From: Novosphingobium sp. SG919
GTDB lineage: Bacteria; Pseudomonadota; Alphaproteobacteria; Sphingomonadales; Sphingomonadaceae
Assembly (NCBI RefSeq): GCF_012932495.1
Contig: NZ_JABCNG010000001.1
Span: 186,001-250,000, forward strand
DNA: 64,000 bases
Direction of reading: 5' to 3'
Under the pieces are notes generated by a model, which saw only the letters and a list, made by a program, of their open reading frames with translations, ran no database searches and was not told the DNA's origin. Below, piece by piece: positions 42,897-53,658 of the stretch (the stretch's first letter is position 1; every line of letters starts with the position of its first letter). Both the position numbers and the translations under genes were made by a program.

Positions 42897-43384
42897 CCGC
42901 CACATCGATCCGTCCGGCCACGCGCGCCGATCTGCCGCTGATCGCCCAGTTGATCCGCGATCTGGCCGCCTATGAAAAGCTCACCCACCAAGTACGTTTC
43001 GACGAAGCGACGCTGGGCGAGCATCTGTTCGGCCCGCGCCCCATGGCCGAAGTGCTGGTTGCCGAACGGGACGGGCAGGGCGAAGGCTTTGCCTTGTTCT
43101 TCCACAATTTCTCTACGTTCGAAGGCAAGCCCGGCATCTATCTGGAAGACCTTTACGTGCGGCCGCAAGCGCGCGGGGCTGGGCTGGGCAAGGCACTGTT
43201 GCAGGCGCTGGCCGCCCTTGCCGTGCAGCGCGGTTGCGCGCGGCTGGAATGGTCGGTGCTGGATTGGAACGCGCCGTCTATCGCGTTCTACCGGTCACTG
43301 GGCGCGCGGATGATGGACGAATGGCGAATCATGCGGGTAGACAGTGCTGCATTGCAGCAACTGGGGGCTGTGAGGCACGGTTGA
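42893..43384 (+). CDS. GNAT family N-acetyltransferase
   Basis: 163 aa, of the diamine/spermidine acetyltransferase-like group. IRPATRADLPLIAQLIRDLA, IYLEDLYVRPQARGAGLGKA (acetyl-CoA loop) and WNAPSIAFYRSLGARMMDEW, the DWNxxxxxFYxxxGA pattern typical of that group. Overlaps the upstream stop by 4 bases (ATGA). Confidence 0.92.
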   Translation: MTATSIRPATRADLPLIAQLIRDLAAYEKLTHQVRFDEATLGEHLFGPRPMAEVLVAERDGQGEGFALFFHNFSTFEGKPGIYLEDLYVRPQARGAGLGKALLQALAALAVQRGCARLEWSVLDWNAPSIAFYRSLGARMMDEWRIMRVDSAALQQLGAVRHG

Positions 43385-43439
43385 CTTGTGGTAACCTTGT
43401 TCAGCTTTCACCCACGAAAACCATGGCATCATCGCGAGC

Positions 43440-44108
43440 ATGACGCAGAATTCGGCACAGGTTTCCAGCAGCATGCCCACCGCGGAGGTTTCCCGGCGCG
43501 TCTGGCTGCGTGGCGCGCTGGCAGCAGGTGGCGCGCTGATGGGCGCAGCTACGGCGCCGCGGGTCTTTGCCCAGGCCTGGTCGATGCCGGCGCAGCACCG
43601 TCGCGTGCTGGACGTGGCAGCCCAGCAGCGCGATCGCGTGGCCAATCTCTTGTGGCATACCGACGTGGTGGGCGTGGCGGATTTTTCGCTGCCGTCGTCG
43701 CTGCCGCGTTTCCACTTCGCGAACCTGGAAGCGGGGCGGGTCGATTCGATCCTGGTGGCCCATGGTCGCGGGTCTGATCCCGAACACGATGGCTTCCTGA
43801 AGTTCTTTTCCAACCAGCTCAACAGCCTGGCTACCTCGCGCGGCGCGTTTGTCACCAACGAGTGGTATCGTGGCAAATATGGCAGTTCGATCCGCCTGAC
43901 CGGTGTGGACCCTGACAACAACATGGCCCAGGACCGGGCCATCGTTGTCCACCCGGCCTGGTACGCCAATCCCGACATGCTGGAAAAATGGGGCAAGCTG
44001 GGCCGTAGCGATGGCTGCTTCGCCATGCCCGAGGCCGATTTCGCCACGGCCTTGTGGCGGCTGGCGGCCGGGCGCCTGATCTATGCCGACCGGCTGGGAT
44101 TTGCTTGA
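43440..44108 (+). CDS. Tat-exported murein L,D-transpeptidase-like protein (YkuD_2)
   Basis: 222 aa. Twin-arginine signal EVSRRVWLRGALAAGGALM (about 16-34). Catalytic domain of the YkuD_2 (PF13645) type: VAHGRGSDPEHDGFLKFFSN, TNEWYRGKYGSSIRL, VHPAWYAN and GRSDGCFAMPE, with the putative nucleophile Cys in GCF. Distinct family from the YkuD protein at 19047. Export in folded form by Tat is inferred from the RR motif. Confidence 0.85.
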   Translation: MTQNSAQVSSSMPTAEVSRRVWLRGALAAGGALMGAATAPRVFAQAWSMPAQHRRVLDVAAQQRDRVANLLWHTDVVGVADFSLPSSLPRFHFANLEAGRVDSILVAHGRGSDPEHDGFLKFFSNQLNSLATSRGAFVTNEWYRGKYGSSIRLTGVDPDNNMAQDRAIVVHPAWYANPDMLEKWGKLGRSDGCFAMPEADFATALWRLAAGRLIYADRLGFA

Positions 44109-44127
44109 GACAGGGACCGGCGAACGT

Positions 44128-44316
44128 TCAGAAGTCGATCGCGATCCCGTTCTTTTCCCAATCGCCATAGCGGGTTGGGTCGAGCCCGTCGGGATCGTCG
44201 CCGCGTTCGACCACGCGCGGTGGCGGGGCCGGCGCGTCGGTCCAGTGGGCGGGCTTGGCAAAAGGCGCGGGGCGCTGAGTCGCGCGCTGCCGGTTGGCGG
44301 GAAGCGGCTTGTCCAT
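44128..44316 (-). CDS. DUF1674 / SDHAF4-like protein
   Basis: 62 aa. The C-terminus GLDPTRYGDWEKNGIAIDF is the family signature of SDHAF4, the succinate dehydrogenase flavoprotein assembly factor. The ATG at 44316 (AGGTGG just upstream) is chosen; one at 44328 is possible. Longer open sequence on this strand belongs to rsmB antisense. Divergent from rsmB and converging on the YkuD_2 gene. Confidence 0.88.
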   Translation of the reverse strand: MDKPLPANRQRATQRPAPFAKPAHWTDAPAPPPRVVERGDDPDGLDPTRYGDWEKNGIAIDF

Positions 44317-44388
44317 GCCACCTGCCATGCGCTTTTGCCGCCGCGCGCGCAATTGCCAAATGGGGCATAAGGCGCGATAGGCGCGCAG

Positions 44389-45651
44389 ATGGCCCCTACC
44401 CAGAACAATCAGGAAATCCCTGGCGTGCCCGCACGCCGCGCCGCGCTGCGCCTGCTCGATGCCGTGTTGCGGCGGGGCGATCCGCTGGACCAGATGGCGC
44501 CCCCGGTGCTGCGCGCGATCGAACGCGGCGATGACCGGGCTCTTGCCATGGCCATCGTCCAGGAAGCGTTGCGCTGGCTGCCCGACCTGGACGCGCTGAT
44601 CGACAGCGCCACGCAGATCGTGCTGCCCGCCGATGCCAAGGCGCGCGCGGTGCTGCAATTGATGCTGGCGCAGGCGCTGCGCCTGGGCCTGCCGCCCCAC
44701 GCGGTGATCGCCACCGGCCTGCCGTTGTTGACGGGCGGCCCGCGCCGCCTGGCCCATGGCGTGTTTTCCGCGCTGCTCAAGCGCGGCGTCGCGCTGCCCG
44801 ATGCACCCACTTTGCCGCCGGCCGTGGCGCAGCGCTGGGATGCCGCCTGGCCCGGCCGCACCGCCGCGATCGCCGCCGGCATCGCCACGCCGCCGCCGCT
44901 GGACCTGAGCCTGCGCGATCCGGCGCAGACCGCGCATTGGGCGCAGGAACTGGGCGGCGTTTCGCTGCTGCCCGGCCATGTGCGCCTGCCGCGGGGCCAG
45001 GCGGTGGAAAGCCTGCCGGGCTTTGGGCAAGGCGAATGGTGGGTGCAGGACCTGGCGGCCAGCCTGCCTGCGCGCCTGCTGGGCGCGGGGGAAGGGCGCC
45101 GCGTGCTGGACTTGTGCGCCGCGCCCGGCGGCAAGACCATGCAACTGGCGGCAGCGGGTTGGGCCGTGACCGCGCTCGACAAGTCCGCCCGCCGGTTGGA
45201 GCGGCTTGTCGCCAACCTGGCGCGCACCAGCCTGGCCGTGCAGGTGGTGCACGGCGATGTCCTGACCTGGCAGGGCGATGCTCCATTCGATGCCGTGCTG
45301 CTCGATGCGCCGTGCAGCGCCACGGGCACCTGCCGCCGCCATCCCGATGTGCTGCACCGCCTGGCCGCGATCGACGATCTTACCCAGTTGCAGGCGCAGA
45401 TGCTGGCCCGCGCGGCCGATTGGCTGAAGCCGGGCGGCACGCTGGTCTATGCCACCTGCTCGCTCGAACCGGCCGAGGGCGAGGGGCAGGCCGCTGCCTT
45501 TACCGCACTTTCGCCCGCGCCGATCGCGGCTGATGAACTGCCCGATGGCATTGCCCCCACCGCGCAAGGCTGGCTGCGCAGCGATCCGGGCATGCTGGCC
45601 GATGCCGGCGGGATCGACGGCTTCTTCGCTGCGCGCTGGCACAAGGCATGA
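44389..45651 (+). CDS. rsmB: RsmB-family rRNA (cytosine-C5) methyltransferase
   Basis: 420 aa. N-terminal NusB-like helical domain (about 1-130) followed by a Fmu/RsmB catalytic domain. SAM site LDLCAAPGGKTMQLA, catalytic DAPCSATGTCRRHPD, and second Cys in YATCSLEPAEGEGQ. Together these indicate methylation of C967 in 16S rRNA. A terminator follows. Confidence 0.92.
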   Translation: MAPTQNNQEIPGVPARRAALRLLDAVLRRGDPLDQMAPPVLRAIERGDDRALAMAIVQEALRWLPDLDALIDSATQIVLPADAKARAVLQLMLAQALRLGLPPHAVIATGLPLLTGGPRRLAHGVFSALLKRGVALPDAPTLPPAVAQRWDAAWPGRTAAIAAGIATPPPLDLSLRDPAQTAHWAQELGGVSLLPGHVRLPRGQAVESLPGFGQGEWWVQDLAASLPARLLGAGEGRRVLDLCAAPGGKTMQLAAAGWAVTALDKSARRLERLVANLARTSLAVQVVHGDVLTWQGDAPFDAVLLDAPCSATGTCRRHPDVLHRLAAIDDLTQLQAQMLARAADWLKPGGTLVYATCSLEPAEGEGQAAAFTALSPAPIAADELPDGIAPTAQGWLRSDPGMLADAGGIDGFFAARWHKA

Positions 45652-45683
45652 TCCTGCGCGCGGCCGCGGGCATGGTTTGCATG

Positions 45684-45714
45684 GCCGGCAATTCATTTTG
45701 CCGGCGCGCTTTTT
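45684..45714 (+). terminator. rho-independent terminator of rsmB
   Basis: GCCGGCAA/TTGCCGGC stem with 6-base loop, then GCGC and TTTTT; 32 bases after the stop codon. Confidence 0.75.
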
Positions 45715-45731
45715 GCCGGTAAGCGAACCTC

Positions 45732-46676
45732 ATGTCTGCCGGCCACCACCATCATCATCATCACGACCACGCCCATGGGCACCATCACCATGGGCCGGGG
45801 CATAGCCATGCTCCCGCCAGTTTCGGGCGGGCCTTTGCGCTGGGCATCGCGCTCAACACCGGTTTTGTGCTGGTGGAAGGCGGCTATGGCATCGCCAGTG
45901 GATCGATGGCGCTGGTGGCCGATGCCGGCCACAACTTGTCCGACGTGCTCAGCCTGATCATCGCCTGGGCGGCCAGCGTGCTTTCGGCCCGCCCGCCCAA
46001 GGGGCGCTTTACTTATGGTTTCAAGTCCAGCTCGATCCTGGCGGCGCTGGGCAATGCCGCGCTGCTGATGGTCGCGCTGGGCGCGATCCTGGTGGAAAGC
46101 CTGCGCCGGCTGATGCAGCCCGAAGCCGTTGCGCCCGGTCCGGTGATGATCGTGGCGGGGATCGGCATCGTCATCAACACTGCCACCGCGCTGCTGTTCA
46201 TGCGCGGCAGCAAGCACGATCTCAACTTGCGCGGCGCCTATCTGCATATGGCCGCCGATGCGGCGGTTTCGGCTGGCGTGGTGCTGGCGGGCCTGGCCAT
46301 CGCCTTGACCGGCTGGGCCTGGATCGACCCGGCCACCAGCCTGGTCATCGTGGCGGTCATTGCCGTGGGCACTTGGGGGCTGGCGCGCGATTCGCTGAAA
46401 CTGGGGCTGCAAGCCGTGCCTGAGGGGATCGACCCGGCGCGGGTGAGCGCCGCGCTTGGCGCCTTGCCCGGCGTGGCGCGGGTGCACGATCTGCATATCT
46501 GGCCGATGAGCACCACCGAAACGGCGCTTACTGCGCATCTGATCATGCCGGGCGGCCATCCGGGCGACGCGTTCCTGGCCGGCCTGGCGCACGACCTGGA
46601 GCACGATTTCGGCATCGGCCACACCACGATCCAGGTGGAAACCGATGACTGCGGGGGCTGTTCGCTGGGCGCTTAA
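45732..46676 (+). CDS. cation diffusion facilitator (CzcD/ZitB type) metal exporter
   Basis: 314 aa Zn/Co/Cd-proton antiporter. His-rich N-terminus (runs of HHHHHHH and HHHH), six helices, metal-binding DAGHNLSD (about 63-70) and HMAADAAVSAG motifs, and a C-terminal cytoplasmic domain with VARVHDLHIWPMSTTETALT. Ends in DDCGGCSLGA, an unusual Cys-containing tail that may sense metal. The 3' end overlaps the converging lipoprotein gene by 4 bases. Confidence 0.94.
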   Translation: MSAGHHHHHHHDHAHGHHHHGPGHSHAPASFGRAFALGIALNTGFVLVEGGYGIASGSMALVADAGHNLSDVLSLIIAWAASVLSARPPKGRFTYGFKSSSILAALGNAALLMVALGAILVESLRRLMQPEAVAPGPVMIVAGIGIVINTATALLFMRGSKHDLNLRGAYLHMAADAAVSAGVVLAGLAIALTGWAWIDPATSLVIVAVIAVGTWGLARDSLKLGLQAVPEGIDPARVSAALGALPGVARVHDLHIWPMSTTETALTAHLIMPGGHPGDAFLAGLAHDLEHDFGIGHTTIQVETDDCGGCSLGA

Positions 46677-46873
46677 GGCGCGGCGGAGGCGCTTGCCTCG
46701 ACCGGTACGGTCGCATCGACCAGCGGCGGCGGAGCCGGGCGGCTGTCGAGCATGGCCGCCGCTTCGTCCAGCGCGCGGGCTTCCCCGCGGGTTACGCCCC
46801 CGGGGCCGGGGTCGCTGTCTTGCTGGCAGGCGGCCAGCAAAAGCGGCAAGGCAAGGATCAGGATAGGACGCAT
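46673..46873 (-). CDS. small lipoprotein, 66 aa
   Basis: Signal with lipobox LLLAAC (Cys 16) then a short acidic and Pro-rich mature part ending ASASAAP. Not recognised. Overlaps the CDF stop by 4 bases on the opposite strand. Its upstream neighbour at 46920 is another lipoprotein on the same strand, 46 bases away, so they may be co-transcribed. Confidence 0.65.
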   Translation of the reverse strand: MRPILILALPLLLAACQQDSDPGPGGVTRGEARALDEAAAMLDSRPAPPPLVDATVPVEASASAAP

Positions 46874-46919
46874 GAATGGCAGGGCGCGAGGGGCGATCGT
46901 GCCCCCCGCGCCACGGGCC

Positions 46920-47264
46920 TTACATCTTGGGATTGCTGGTGGTTGCGCCATTGGCGCCATCGGCCGATTCGGCCGCAGCAGCGGCGGCCTTGGCGGCATC
47001 GGCGGCGGCAGCGGCGTTATCGGCTGCGCTGCGCGCTGCGTCTTCGGGTGTCTGCGCGGCGGCGCTGGTGTCGGCAGCCGGGGCATCGACCGGGGCCGGG
47101 GCCGCAGCCGAAACATCCGTGGCGGGCAGTTCGTCGGCCGGCATTTCCACGTTGTCGGGCGTCGCATCGCTCGAAGCGTCGTCCGAATGGCCGCAAGCGG
47201 CAAGCGAAAGCGTGGCGGCGCCCAGAACGGCGCCAAAAACGGCCTTCGAGAGGAGCTTCTTCAT
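46920..47264 (-). CDS. Ala/Asp-rich lipoprotein
   Basis: 114 aa. MKKLLSKAVFGAVLGAATLS then lipobox LAAC (Cys about 24). The mature part is low-complexity, dominated by Ala, Asp, Ser and Glu, with a helical run of AAAAADAAKAAAAAAESA. AAGGA precedes the ATG at 47264. No known domain. Divergent from the ArsR-methyltransferase gene. Confidence 0.78.
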   Translation of the reverse strand: MKKLLSKAVFGAVLGAATLSLAACGHSDDASSDATPDNVEMPADELPATDVSAAAPAPVDAPAADTSAAAQTPEDAARSAADNAAAAADAAKAAAAAAESADGANGATTSNPKM

Positions 47265-47416
47265 CGTGGGGGCTTCCTTGTTCATCCTGTCGGCCTTGGG
47301 GCCGATCCGTACGCCATGGGTATTATCGGCGCGTCTGCGTCAAGCCAATGGCAAACTTGGTGCGGCATGCCGCCGTGCGACAGGCCGATCGGCCGGTTCG
47401 TAAGGGTTGCTTACGG

Positions 47417-47436
47417 ATATAAAGAACTCTTTATAT
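47417..47436 (+). promoter_or_regulatory. palindromic operator copy 1
   Basis: ATATAAAG-AACT-CTTTATAT: 8-bp perfect arms, 4-base spacer, directly upstream of the ArsR-methyltransferase gene. AT-rich in otherwise GC-rich DNA. Likely binding site of that ArsR-type protein. Confidence 0.82.
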
Positions 47437-47446
47437 GGATTGACCG

Positions 47447-47466
47447 ATATAAAGGTTGCTTTATAT
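47447..47466 (+). promoter_or_regulatory. palindromic operator copy 2, covering the start codon
   Basis: ATATAAAG-GTTG-CTTTATAT, identical arms to copy 1, centres 30 bp apart (about three helical turns, same face). Contains the AAAGG ribosome-binding site and reaches the ATG at 47465, so a bound repressor would also block the transcript start region. Confidence 0.82.
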
Positions 47467-48496
47467 GGCTCATCTCATGAACCTGCTCGAATCCTTTCGC
47501 GCCCTGGCAGACCCCACGCGGCTGCGCATCATGCGGCTTTTGGCCAGCATGGAGCTGGCCGTGGGCGAATTGGCGCAGGTTCTGGGGCAAAGCCAACCAC
47601 GCGTTTCGCGCCATGTGAAGATCCTGTGCGATGCCGGCCTGGCCCAGCGCCGCCGCGAAGGTGGCTGGGTGTTCCTGCGCGCGGCCATTGCCGAAGCCAG
47701 CGCACGCCGCAACGCGCCATCCGAACTGGGCAATGCCCTGGCCCGTGCCCTGGCCGCGGCCGAGGCCGAAGATGCCGAATTTGCCGCTCAGGTGCGCGAA
47801 GACCGCCAGCATCTTGATGCCATCCGCGCCACGCGCGAAGCGAGCGCGGCCGAATACTTTGCCCGCCACGCGGCCGATTGGGACGATCTGCGCAGCCTGC
47901 ACATCGCCGATGGCCCGGTGGAAGCAGCGCTGATCGCCCTGCTGGACGCGGCCGACGCCGGCAAGCCGCTGGGCCACATGCTCGATGTGGGCACTGGCAC
48001 CGGGCGCATGGCAGAACTGTTTGCCGCGCGCGCCACGCACGTGACGGCACTGGACAAGAGCCCGGAAATGCTGCGCCTGGCGCGCACGCGGTTGCAGGGG
48101 CTGCCGGCGGGCCAGGTCGATCTGGTGCAGGGCGATTTCCTGTCCTTGCCGTTTGCCGATGGCACGTTCGAAACCGTGCTGTTCCACCAGGTGCTGCACT
48201 ATGCCCTGGCGCCCGAGGCGGTGCTGGCCGAAGCCGCGCGCGTCTGCGCGTCGGGCGGGCGCATCGCCGTGGTCGATTTCGCCGCACACGATCGCGAAGA
48301 CCTGCGCCTGGCCCATGCCCACGCCCGCCTGGGTTTTTCCGATGCCCAGATGGCCAAGCTGTTGAGCGATGCCGGGTTCGAGCCTTTGGCCGAACGCGCG
48401 CTCGCCGGGCACGAACTGATCGTCAAGCTGTGGACCGCCCGCCGCCGCGATGCCGGCGCACTCGCCACTCCTGCTTCCGCCTTTACCAAGAGCTGA
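47465..48496 (+). CDS. ArsR-family regulator fused to SAM-dependent methyltransferase
   Basis: 343 aa from the ATG at 47465; ATG at 47477 or TTG at 47456 are alternatives. ArsR winged helix at about 5-80 (FRALADPTRLRIMRLLASM, LGQSQPRVSRHVKILCDAG). C-terminal class I methyltransferase with LDVGTGTGRMAELFAA (SAM loop) and LSLPFADGTFETVLFHQVLH. It heads metF-metH1-metH2, so it likely senses SAM or S-adenosylhomocysteine and controls the methionine cycle; SahR is a comparable ArsR-type regulator. metF follows after 5 bases. Confidence 0.92.
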   Translation: MAHLMNLLESFRALADPTRLRIMRLLASMELAVGELAQVLGQSQPRVSRHVKILCDAGLAQRRREGGWVFLRAAIAEASARRNAPSELGNALARALAAAEAEDAEFAAQVREDRQHLDAIRATREASAAEYFARHAADWDDLRSLHIADGPVEAALIALLDAADAGKPLGHMLDVGTGTGRMAELFAARATHVTALDKSPEMLRLARTRLQGLPAGQVDLVQGDFLSLPFADGTFETVLFHQVLHYALAPEAVLAEAARVCASGGRIAVVDFAAHDREDLRLAHAHARLGFSDAQMAKLLSDAGFEPLAERALAGHELIVKLWTARRRDAGALATPASAFTKS

Positions 48497-48501
48497 GACC
48501 C

Positions 48502-49443
48502 ATGACTCGTTACGACCAGCTGCGCGAGGCGCGCACCGCGCTCGACACACCGCTTTTCGCCGGCTTGCCTGGCGATATCCGGGTGAGCTTTGAATTCTTT
48601 CCGCCCAAGACCGATGCGCTGATGGCGCAGTTGTGGGACGTGGTGCAGACGCTGGCCCCGCTGGCGCCCGAATTCGTCTCGGTGACCTATGGCGCGGGCG
48701 GTTCCACCCGCGATCGCACGCATGACACCGTGGCACGCATCATCCGCGAGGCGCGCCTGCCCGCTGCCGCGCACCTTACCTGCGTGGATGCCAGCAAGGC
48801 CGAAATCCGCGCTGTCGCCGAAGCATACTGGGAAGCGGGCGTGCGCCATATCGTCGCCCTGCGCGGCGACATGGGCGCGCCGGGCGTGCCGTTCACCCCG
48901 CACCCCGATGGCTATGCCAACGCGGCCGAACTGGTGGCGGGGCTCAAGACCATTGCCCCGTTCGACATTTCGGTGGCCGCCTATCCCGAAAGCCACCCGG
49001 ATTCGCCCAGCCAGGACGCCGATATCGACAACCTGAAGCGCAAGCTGGACGCGGGCGCGAGCCGCGCGATCAGCCAGTTCTTCTTCGAGCCGGAAACCTT
49101 CTTCCGCTTTCAGGACAAGCTGGCCGCCGCCGGGATCACCGCCCCGGTGCTGCCGGGCATCCTGCCGGTGTCGAACTTTGCCCAGACGCGCAAGTTTGCC
49201 CAGGCTTGCGGCGCAGCGCTGCCCGAATGGCTGGAAAGCCTGTTTGCCGGGCTCGATACCCATCCTGCCTCGCGCCAGCTGGTGGCGGCCACGGTTTCGG
49301 CCGAATTCTGCCGCCGCCTCTATGCCGGCGGGGTGCGCGATTTTCACTTCTATACGCTCAACCGGGCCGAGTTGAGCTATGCCATCTGCCACCTGTTGGG
49401 CCGCCGCCCACAGGGCGGCGCGGCTTTGGAGAATGCCGCATGA
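48502..49443 (+). CDS. metF: 5,10-methylenetetrahydrofolate reductase MetF
   Basis: 313 aa flavoprotein making 5-methyl-THF for methionine synthase. VSFEFFPPKTDALM, SVTYGAGGSTRDRTHDT, HIVALRGDMGAP and AISQFFFEPETFFRF are all typical. The stop overlaps the metH1 start by 4 bases (ATGA). Part of the operon under the twin operators. Confidence 0.97.
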   Translation: MTRYDQLREARTALDTPLFAGLPGDIRVSFEFFPPKTDALMAQLWDVVQTLAPLAPEFVSVTYGAGGSTRDRTHDTVARIIREARLPAAAHLTCVDASKAEIRAVAEAYWEAGVRHIVALRGDMGAPGVPFTPHPDGYANAAELVAGLKTIAPFDISVAAYPESHPDSPSQDADIDNLKRKLDAGASRAISQFFFEPETFFRFQDKLAAAGITAPVLPGILPVSNFAQTRKFAQACGAALPEWLESLFAGLDTHPASRQLVAATVSAEFCRRLYAGGVRDFHFYTLNRAELSYAICHLLGRRPQGGAALENAA

Positions 49444-50503
49444 GCAATGTGACCCCCAGCGCCGCGCGAGCCGCGCTCTTGGCCCAGGCCGCCCAGCGCA
49501 TCCTGATCACCGACGGCGCGTTTGGCACCGAGATCCAGAACCGCAAGCTGACCGAGGCCGACTATGCCGGCAACCTGGGCCTTGGCCACGACCAGAAGGG
49601 CAACAACGACATCCTGGCCCTGACCCGGCCCGACGTGCCCGAGGCGATCCACCGCGCCTATTTCCAGGCCGGGGCCGACATTGCCGAAACCAACACGTTC
49701 TCGGCCAACCGCATCAGCCAGGCCGATTATGGCGCCGAGCACCTGGTGCGCGACATCAACGTGGAATCGGCCCGACTGGCGCGCCGCGTGGCCGATGAAT
49801 TCGCTGCCGCCGATGGCCGCCCCCGCTTTGTGGCCGGTGCCATCGGCCCCACCAACAAGACGCTGTCGCTTTCGCCCGACGTGAACGATCCGGGTTATCG
49901 CGAGATCGACTGGGATTTCCTGGTGGAAGTCTATCGCGAGCAGGCCGAGGCCCTGGTGGAGGGCGGCGCCGATTTCATCCTGGTGGAAACGGTGTTCGAC
50001 ACGCTGAATTGCAAGGCCGCGATCATGGCGGTGAAAAAGCTGGAGCAGCAGCTGGGCCGCGAAGTGCCGATCATGCTGTCGATGACGCTGACCGATCTTT
50101 CGGGCCGCAATCTCTCGGGCCATACGGTGGAGGCATTCTGGTATGCTGTGCGCCATGCCAAGCCGGTGACGGTGGGGCTCAACTGCTCGTTCGGCGCCAC
50201 CCAGCTGCGCCCCCATGTCAAGGCGCTGGCCGAAATCGCCGACACGCTGATCATGATCTATCCCAACGCCGGCCTGCCCAACGAACTGGGCCAGTATGAC
50301 GAGGAACCCGAAACCACGGCGGGCCTGGTGGGCGAATGGGCGGTGGCCGGCCAGGTCAACGTGCTGGGCGGCTGCTGCGGCTCCACTCCGGCGCATATCG
50401 CCGCCATGGCGCAAAAGGTCTCTGGCCTCTCGCCGCGCCAGGTCGCCAGCCCCGAACCGCTGACTCGCCTTGCCGGCCTCGAACCCTTTGTGATGATCAA
50501 GTG

Positions 50504-50504
<1 letters not shown>
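49440..50504 (+). CDS. metH: methionine synthase MetH, homocysteine-binding half
   Basis: 354 aa, corresponding to the first module of cobalamin-dependent Met[12 protein letters not shown] opening, [20 protein letters not shown], and the zinc cysteines in GLNCSFGA and [13 protein letters not shown]. It ends where the pterin module should start. metH2 follows with a one-base overlap (TGATG), so the enzyme is a two-gene, two-polypeptide form, as in several Sphingomonadales. Confidence 0.95.
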
Positions 50505-53125
<2,621 letters not shown>

Positions 53126-53208
53126 GGCCAGCAACCTTTTGCCACAACAGGCGTTTTCACAGGCAGATGGCAACCATGCGGATGCCGCCCTTCCTGTGGA
53201 GACGCCTG

Positions 53209-53658
53209 ATGGACCCCCGTCCTTTCCGGCCGCGGCTGACGATCGGCGGCGTGCCGGTCCATGCCATGCTGGTGCCCTTTCCCATCGCCTGTTTTACCGG
53301 AGCGATGCTGTGCGACATTGTTTATAGCCTGAGCCCGCAGGTGCAGTGGGCCAATTTCGCGCAGTGGCTGCTGGTGTTCGGCATGCTGTTCGGCGTGCCG
53401 GCGGCGGTGTTCGGGCTGGTCGATTTCCTGGGCAATCGTGCGGTCACGCGGCCGGGCACGGGCTGGCTGCACCTGGGCGGCAATGCCGTGGTCCTGGTCC
53501 TGGCGCTGATCAACAATTTCATCCACGCGCGTGACGGGTGGACCGGGGTTGTCCCCACTGGGATCACCCTTTCGGTGCTGACCGTGGTTGTGATGGTTGG
53601 CACCGGCTTCCTGGGGCACCGGCTGGCCTATGTCCACCAGCGGGGGGTGCGGCCATGA
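53209..53658 (+). CDS. DUF2231 membrane protein
   Basis: 149 aa from the ATG at 53209 (GGAG upstream); a start at 53167 is possible. Four helices with the family opening GGVPVHAMLVPFPIACFTGA and GWLHLGGNAVVLVLALINN. Frequently found beside sorbosone-type dehydrogenases, as here (ATGA overlap). Role unknown; possibly an electron-transfer or anchoring partner. Confidence 0.85.
   Translation: MDPRPFRPRLTIGGVPVHAMLVPFPIACFTGAMLCDIVYSLSPQVQWANFAQWLLVFGMLFGVPAAVFGLVDFLGNRAVTRPGTGWLHLGGNAVVLVLALINNFIHARDGWTGVVPTGITLSVLTVVVMVGTGFLGHRLAYVHQRGVRP

Noticed and set aside
45732..45800. Runs of His codons at the start of the CDF gene
   Set aside because: Looks like an engineered tag at first, but His-rich N-termini are normal in CDF zinc transporters.
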